Origin: an uncultured Lachnospiraceae bacterium
Lineage (GTDB): Bacteria; Bacillota; Clostridia; Lachnospirales; Lachnospiraceae
Reading direction: 5' to 3'
NCBI GenBank assembly: GCA_905236845.1
Contig: CAJOQM010000069.1
Location: 1 to 50,738, forward strand
Length of the DNA stretch: 50,738 nt
Shown here: one piece after another, positions 49,542-50,738 of the stretch
Numbering within the stretch: the stretch's first letter is position 1
Layout of the letters: the number at the start of each line of letters is the position of its first letter
Program-made: the position numbers and the translations under genes
The notes under the pieces: generated by a model
Told to the model about the DNA's origin: nothing
Databases searched by the model: none
What the model saw: the letters and a program-made list of their open reading frames with translations, nothing else

Positions 49542-49829
49542 ATGAACAGCTACGAATTGGCGCTTGTTCTGAATGCGAAGATCGAGGACGACCAGAGAGC
49601 GGATACACTCGAAAAAGTAAAGAGTGTGCTTACGCGCTTTGGAGCAGAGGTCAAAGACATCGACGAGTGGGGCAAAAAAAAGCTCGCTTATGAAATCCAG
49701 AAGATGTCCGAAGGCTTCTACTACTTCATCCATTTCGATGCGGAGCCTGAAGCTCCCGCTGAAATCGAATCCCGTATGAGGATTATGGATAACGTCCTTA
49801 GATTTTTGTGCGTCAGACAGGATGCATAA
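49542..49829 (+). CDS. rpsF: 30S ribosomal protein S6
   Basis: Binds the central domain of 16S rRNA together with S18. The 95-residue protein shows the family start MNSYELALVLNAK, GAEVKDIDEWGKKKLAYEIQK and GFYYFIHFDAEP, ending in NVLRFLCVRQDA. It is the first gene of rpsF-ssb-rpsR, with a strong AAGGAGG ribosome-binding site that lies inside a leader structure, so translational feedback by S6:S18 is plausible. Confidence 0.97.
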   Translation: MNSYELALVLNAKIEDDQRADTLEKVKSVLTRFGAEVKDIDEWGKKKLAYEIQKMSEGFYYFIHFDAEPEAPAEIESRMRIMDNVLRFLCVRQDA

Positions 49830-49847
49830 AGAGAAAGGAACAATAAG

Positions 49848-50351
49848 ATGAATAAAGTTATATTGATCGGAAGACTCACAAGAGACCCGGATGTAAGATA
49901 TTCCAATAACGGTGATAACCAACTTGCAATAGCCCGCTATACTCTCGCAGTAGACAGGCGCTTTGCAAAAAGGGATAACGCAGACGCACAGACTGCCGAC
50001 TTTATCAGCTGCGTAGCCTTTGGCCGCAGCGGAGAATTCGCCGAAAAATATCTTCACCAGGGCACAAAGATTTGTGTCGAAGGAAGGATTCAGACAGGAT
50101 CCTACACAAACAAAGAAGGAAACAAGGTCTATACCACGGAGGTGGTAGTCGAAAATCACGAATTCGTGGAGAGCAAAGCGGCATCCGACGGCAGACGCGA
50201 CGGCGCTCCTGCATCGGCACCTGCACCGGCACCCGCAGCGGCGCCTGCGCAGAACACAGAAAGTCAAAGCGCTCCTGCAGACGGCTCCACTCCCGCAGAC
50301 GAAGGCTTTATCAATGTTCCCGAGGGAATAGAGAACGAGCTTCCCTTCTAG
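49848..50351 (+). CDS. ssb: Single-stranded DNA-binding protein
   Basis: Tetrameric OB-fold protein coating single-stranded DNA in replication and repair. The OB fold (about residues 1-108) starts MNKVILIGRLTRDPDVRYS and includes FISCVAFGRSGEFAEKYLHQG and VEGRIQTGSYTNKEG. A disordered Ala/Pro-rich linker (about 117-150, with APAPAP repeats) leads to the tip ENELPF. The usual tip is acidic DDDIPF or DDDLPF; here it has fewer acidic residues but keeps the Pro-Phe pair that docks partner proteins. It lies between rpsF and rpsR, as in most Firmicutes. Confidence 0.96.
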   Translation: MNKVILIGRLTRDPDVRYSNNGDNQLAIARYTLAVDRRFAKRDNADAQTADFISCVAFGRSGEFAEKYLHQGTKICVEGRIQTGSYTNKEGNKVYTTEVVVENHEFVESKAASDGRRDGAPASAPAPAPAAAPAQNTESQSAPADGSTPADEGFINVPEGIENELPF

Positions 50352-50393
50352 TATGATTCCGGTCAGTGAGATTGAAAAGAAGGAGGAAATCTC

Positions 50394-50636
50394 ATGGCTT
50401 TTGGAAACGGACCCAAGAGAAAGATGGGACGCAGGAGAAAAAAGGTATGCGTATTTTGCGGCAAGGACACCGTAATCGATTACAAGGATTCGGCTCTCCT
50501 TAAGAAATACGTATCCGAACGCGGAAAGATTCTTCCCAGAAGGATCACCGGGAATTGCGCAAAGCATCAGCGCGAGCTTACAAGCGCAATAAAGCGCGCA
50601 AGACATCTTGCACTGATGCCATACGTGGCAGACTAA
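50394..50636 (+). CDS. rpsR: 30S ribosomal protein S18, zinc-binding (C+) form
   Basis: Partner of S6 on 16S rRNA. The 80-residue protein shows the conserved [18 protein letters not shown] and ALMPYV segments. It carries Cys19, Cys22, Cys55 and His58 (CVFC and CAKH), a complete zinc-binding set, so it belongs to the C+ group rather than the Cys-free form common in Bacillus. Shine-Dalgarno AAGGAGG is upstream. It is the last gene of the operon, with a strong terminator after it. Confidence 0.97.
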   Translation: MAFGNGPKRKMGRRRKKVCVFCGKDTVIDYKDSALLKKYVSERGKILPRRITGNCAKHQRELTSAIKRARHLALMPYVAD

Positions 50637-50644
50637 TTAATAAT

Positions 50645-50677
50645 AGCCCCCGACATATTGCCGGGGGCTGTTTTTTT
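50645..50677 (+). terminator. Rho-independent terminator after rpsR
   Basis: AGCCCCCG (50645-50652) pairs with CGGGGGCT (50662-50669), 9-nt loop, followed by G and seven T residues. It closes rpsF-ssb-rpsR. The last 60 bases of the window beyond it show nothing I can assign with confidence. Confidence 0.92.
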
Positions 50678-50738
50678 ATGTAAAACGGGGAGGATACCTT
50701 TACAACAATTCCCCAAACACAGCCCCCAGCGAATCATG

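Noticed and set aside
49533..50606. A 357-codon open frame on the minus strand across rpsF, ssb and rpsR
   Set aside because: It is entirely antisense to three unmistakable genes, has low-complexity Cys/Arg runs from the ssb linker, and no ribosome-binding site or family resemblance.
50700..50738. Possible C-terminal end (12 codons then TAA) of a minus-strand gene entering from beyond the window
   Set aside because: The frame reads plausibly (LGAVFGELL before the stop), but 13 codons are too few to support a gene call.
1..50738. CRISPR arrays, tRNA or rRNA genes, insertion sequences, integrases or phage genes
   Set aside because: None were seen on either strand; gene content and spacing are those of a stable core region.

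Overview
The window looks like chromosomal core DNA from a Gram-positive anaerobe of the Clostridia, most likely Lachnospiraceae. The grounds are a mraZ-rsmH-ftsL-PBP-mraY-murD division cluster, MurE with the DNPR motif of meso-diaminopimelate-adding enzymes, a PASTA kinase with its PP2C phosphatase, GdpP beside rplI, archaeal-type ProRS, a PEGA lipoprotein of a kind I associate with Lachnospiraceae, and zinc-type S18. The genus assignment is inference. I saw no rRNA, tRNA, CRISPR array, insertion sequence or prophage.

Layout. 1-4929 (minus strand): start of the division and cell-wall (dcw) cluster, driven by a promoter embedded in an array of MraZ-type GTGG boxes. 5149-19689 (minus): about thirteen tightly packed genes, thrS, a small acidic protein, murE, priA, def, fmt, rsmB, rlmN, prpC, prkC, rsgA, rpe and rfbC, closed by a strong terminator; they join translation, rRNA modification, replication restart, wall synthesis and Ser/Thr signalling. 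19863-20147: HU. 20320-30112 (minus): metK, a two-component system, a diverged CbiET-like protein, a CobD-like aminotransferase, proS, and a CCA-adding enzyme fused in frame to a PEGA lipoprotein. 30210-31466 (plus): HD-GYP protein. 31505-34211: a GH3-family protein and two decayed gene remnants. 34184-35476: murA. 35643-38657: pfkA, a SpoU methyltransferase, a small alarmone synthetase and a coiled-coil membrane protein, all with overlapping stop and start codons. 38809-43663: a diguanylate cyclase and dnaE. 43774-47638 (plus): gdpP-rplI-dnaB. 47674-49337 (minus): ferredoxin and an NSS transporter. 49542-50636 (plus): rpsF-ssb-rpsR with a structured leader.

Three nucleotide second-messenger systems are present: c-di-GMP (GGDEF and HD-GYP proteins), c-di-AMP (GdpP) and (p)ppGpp (small alarmone synthetase). 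The GGDEF and HD-GYP genes both have a good promoter whose -10 element ends exactly 7 nt before the ATG and no Shine-Dalgarno sequence, so both transcripts look leaderless. The most unusual single gene is the cca::PEGA-lipoprotein fusion, in which a complete lipoprotein signal peptide with its own Shine-Dalgarno sequence lies in frame at the end of the cca coding region. Promoter, terminator and RNA-structure calls were made by eye and have not been tested.
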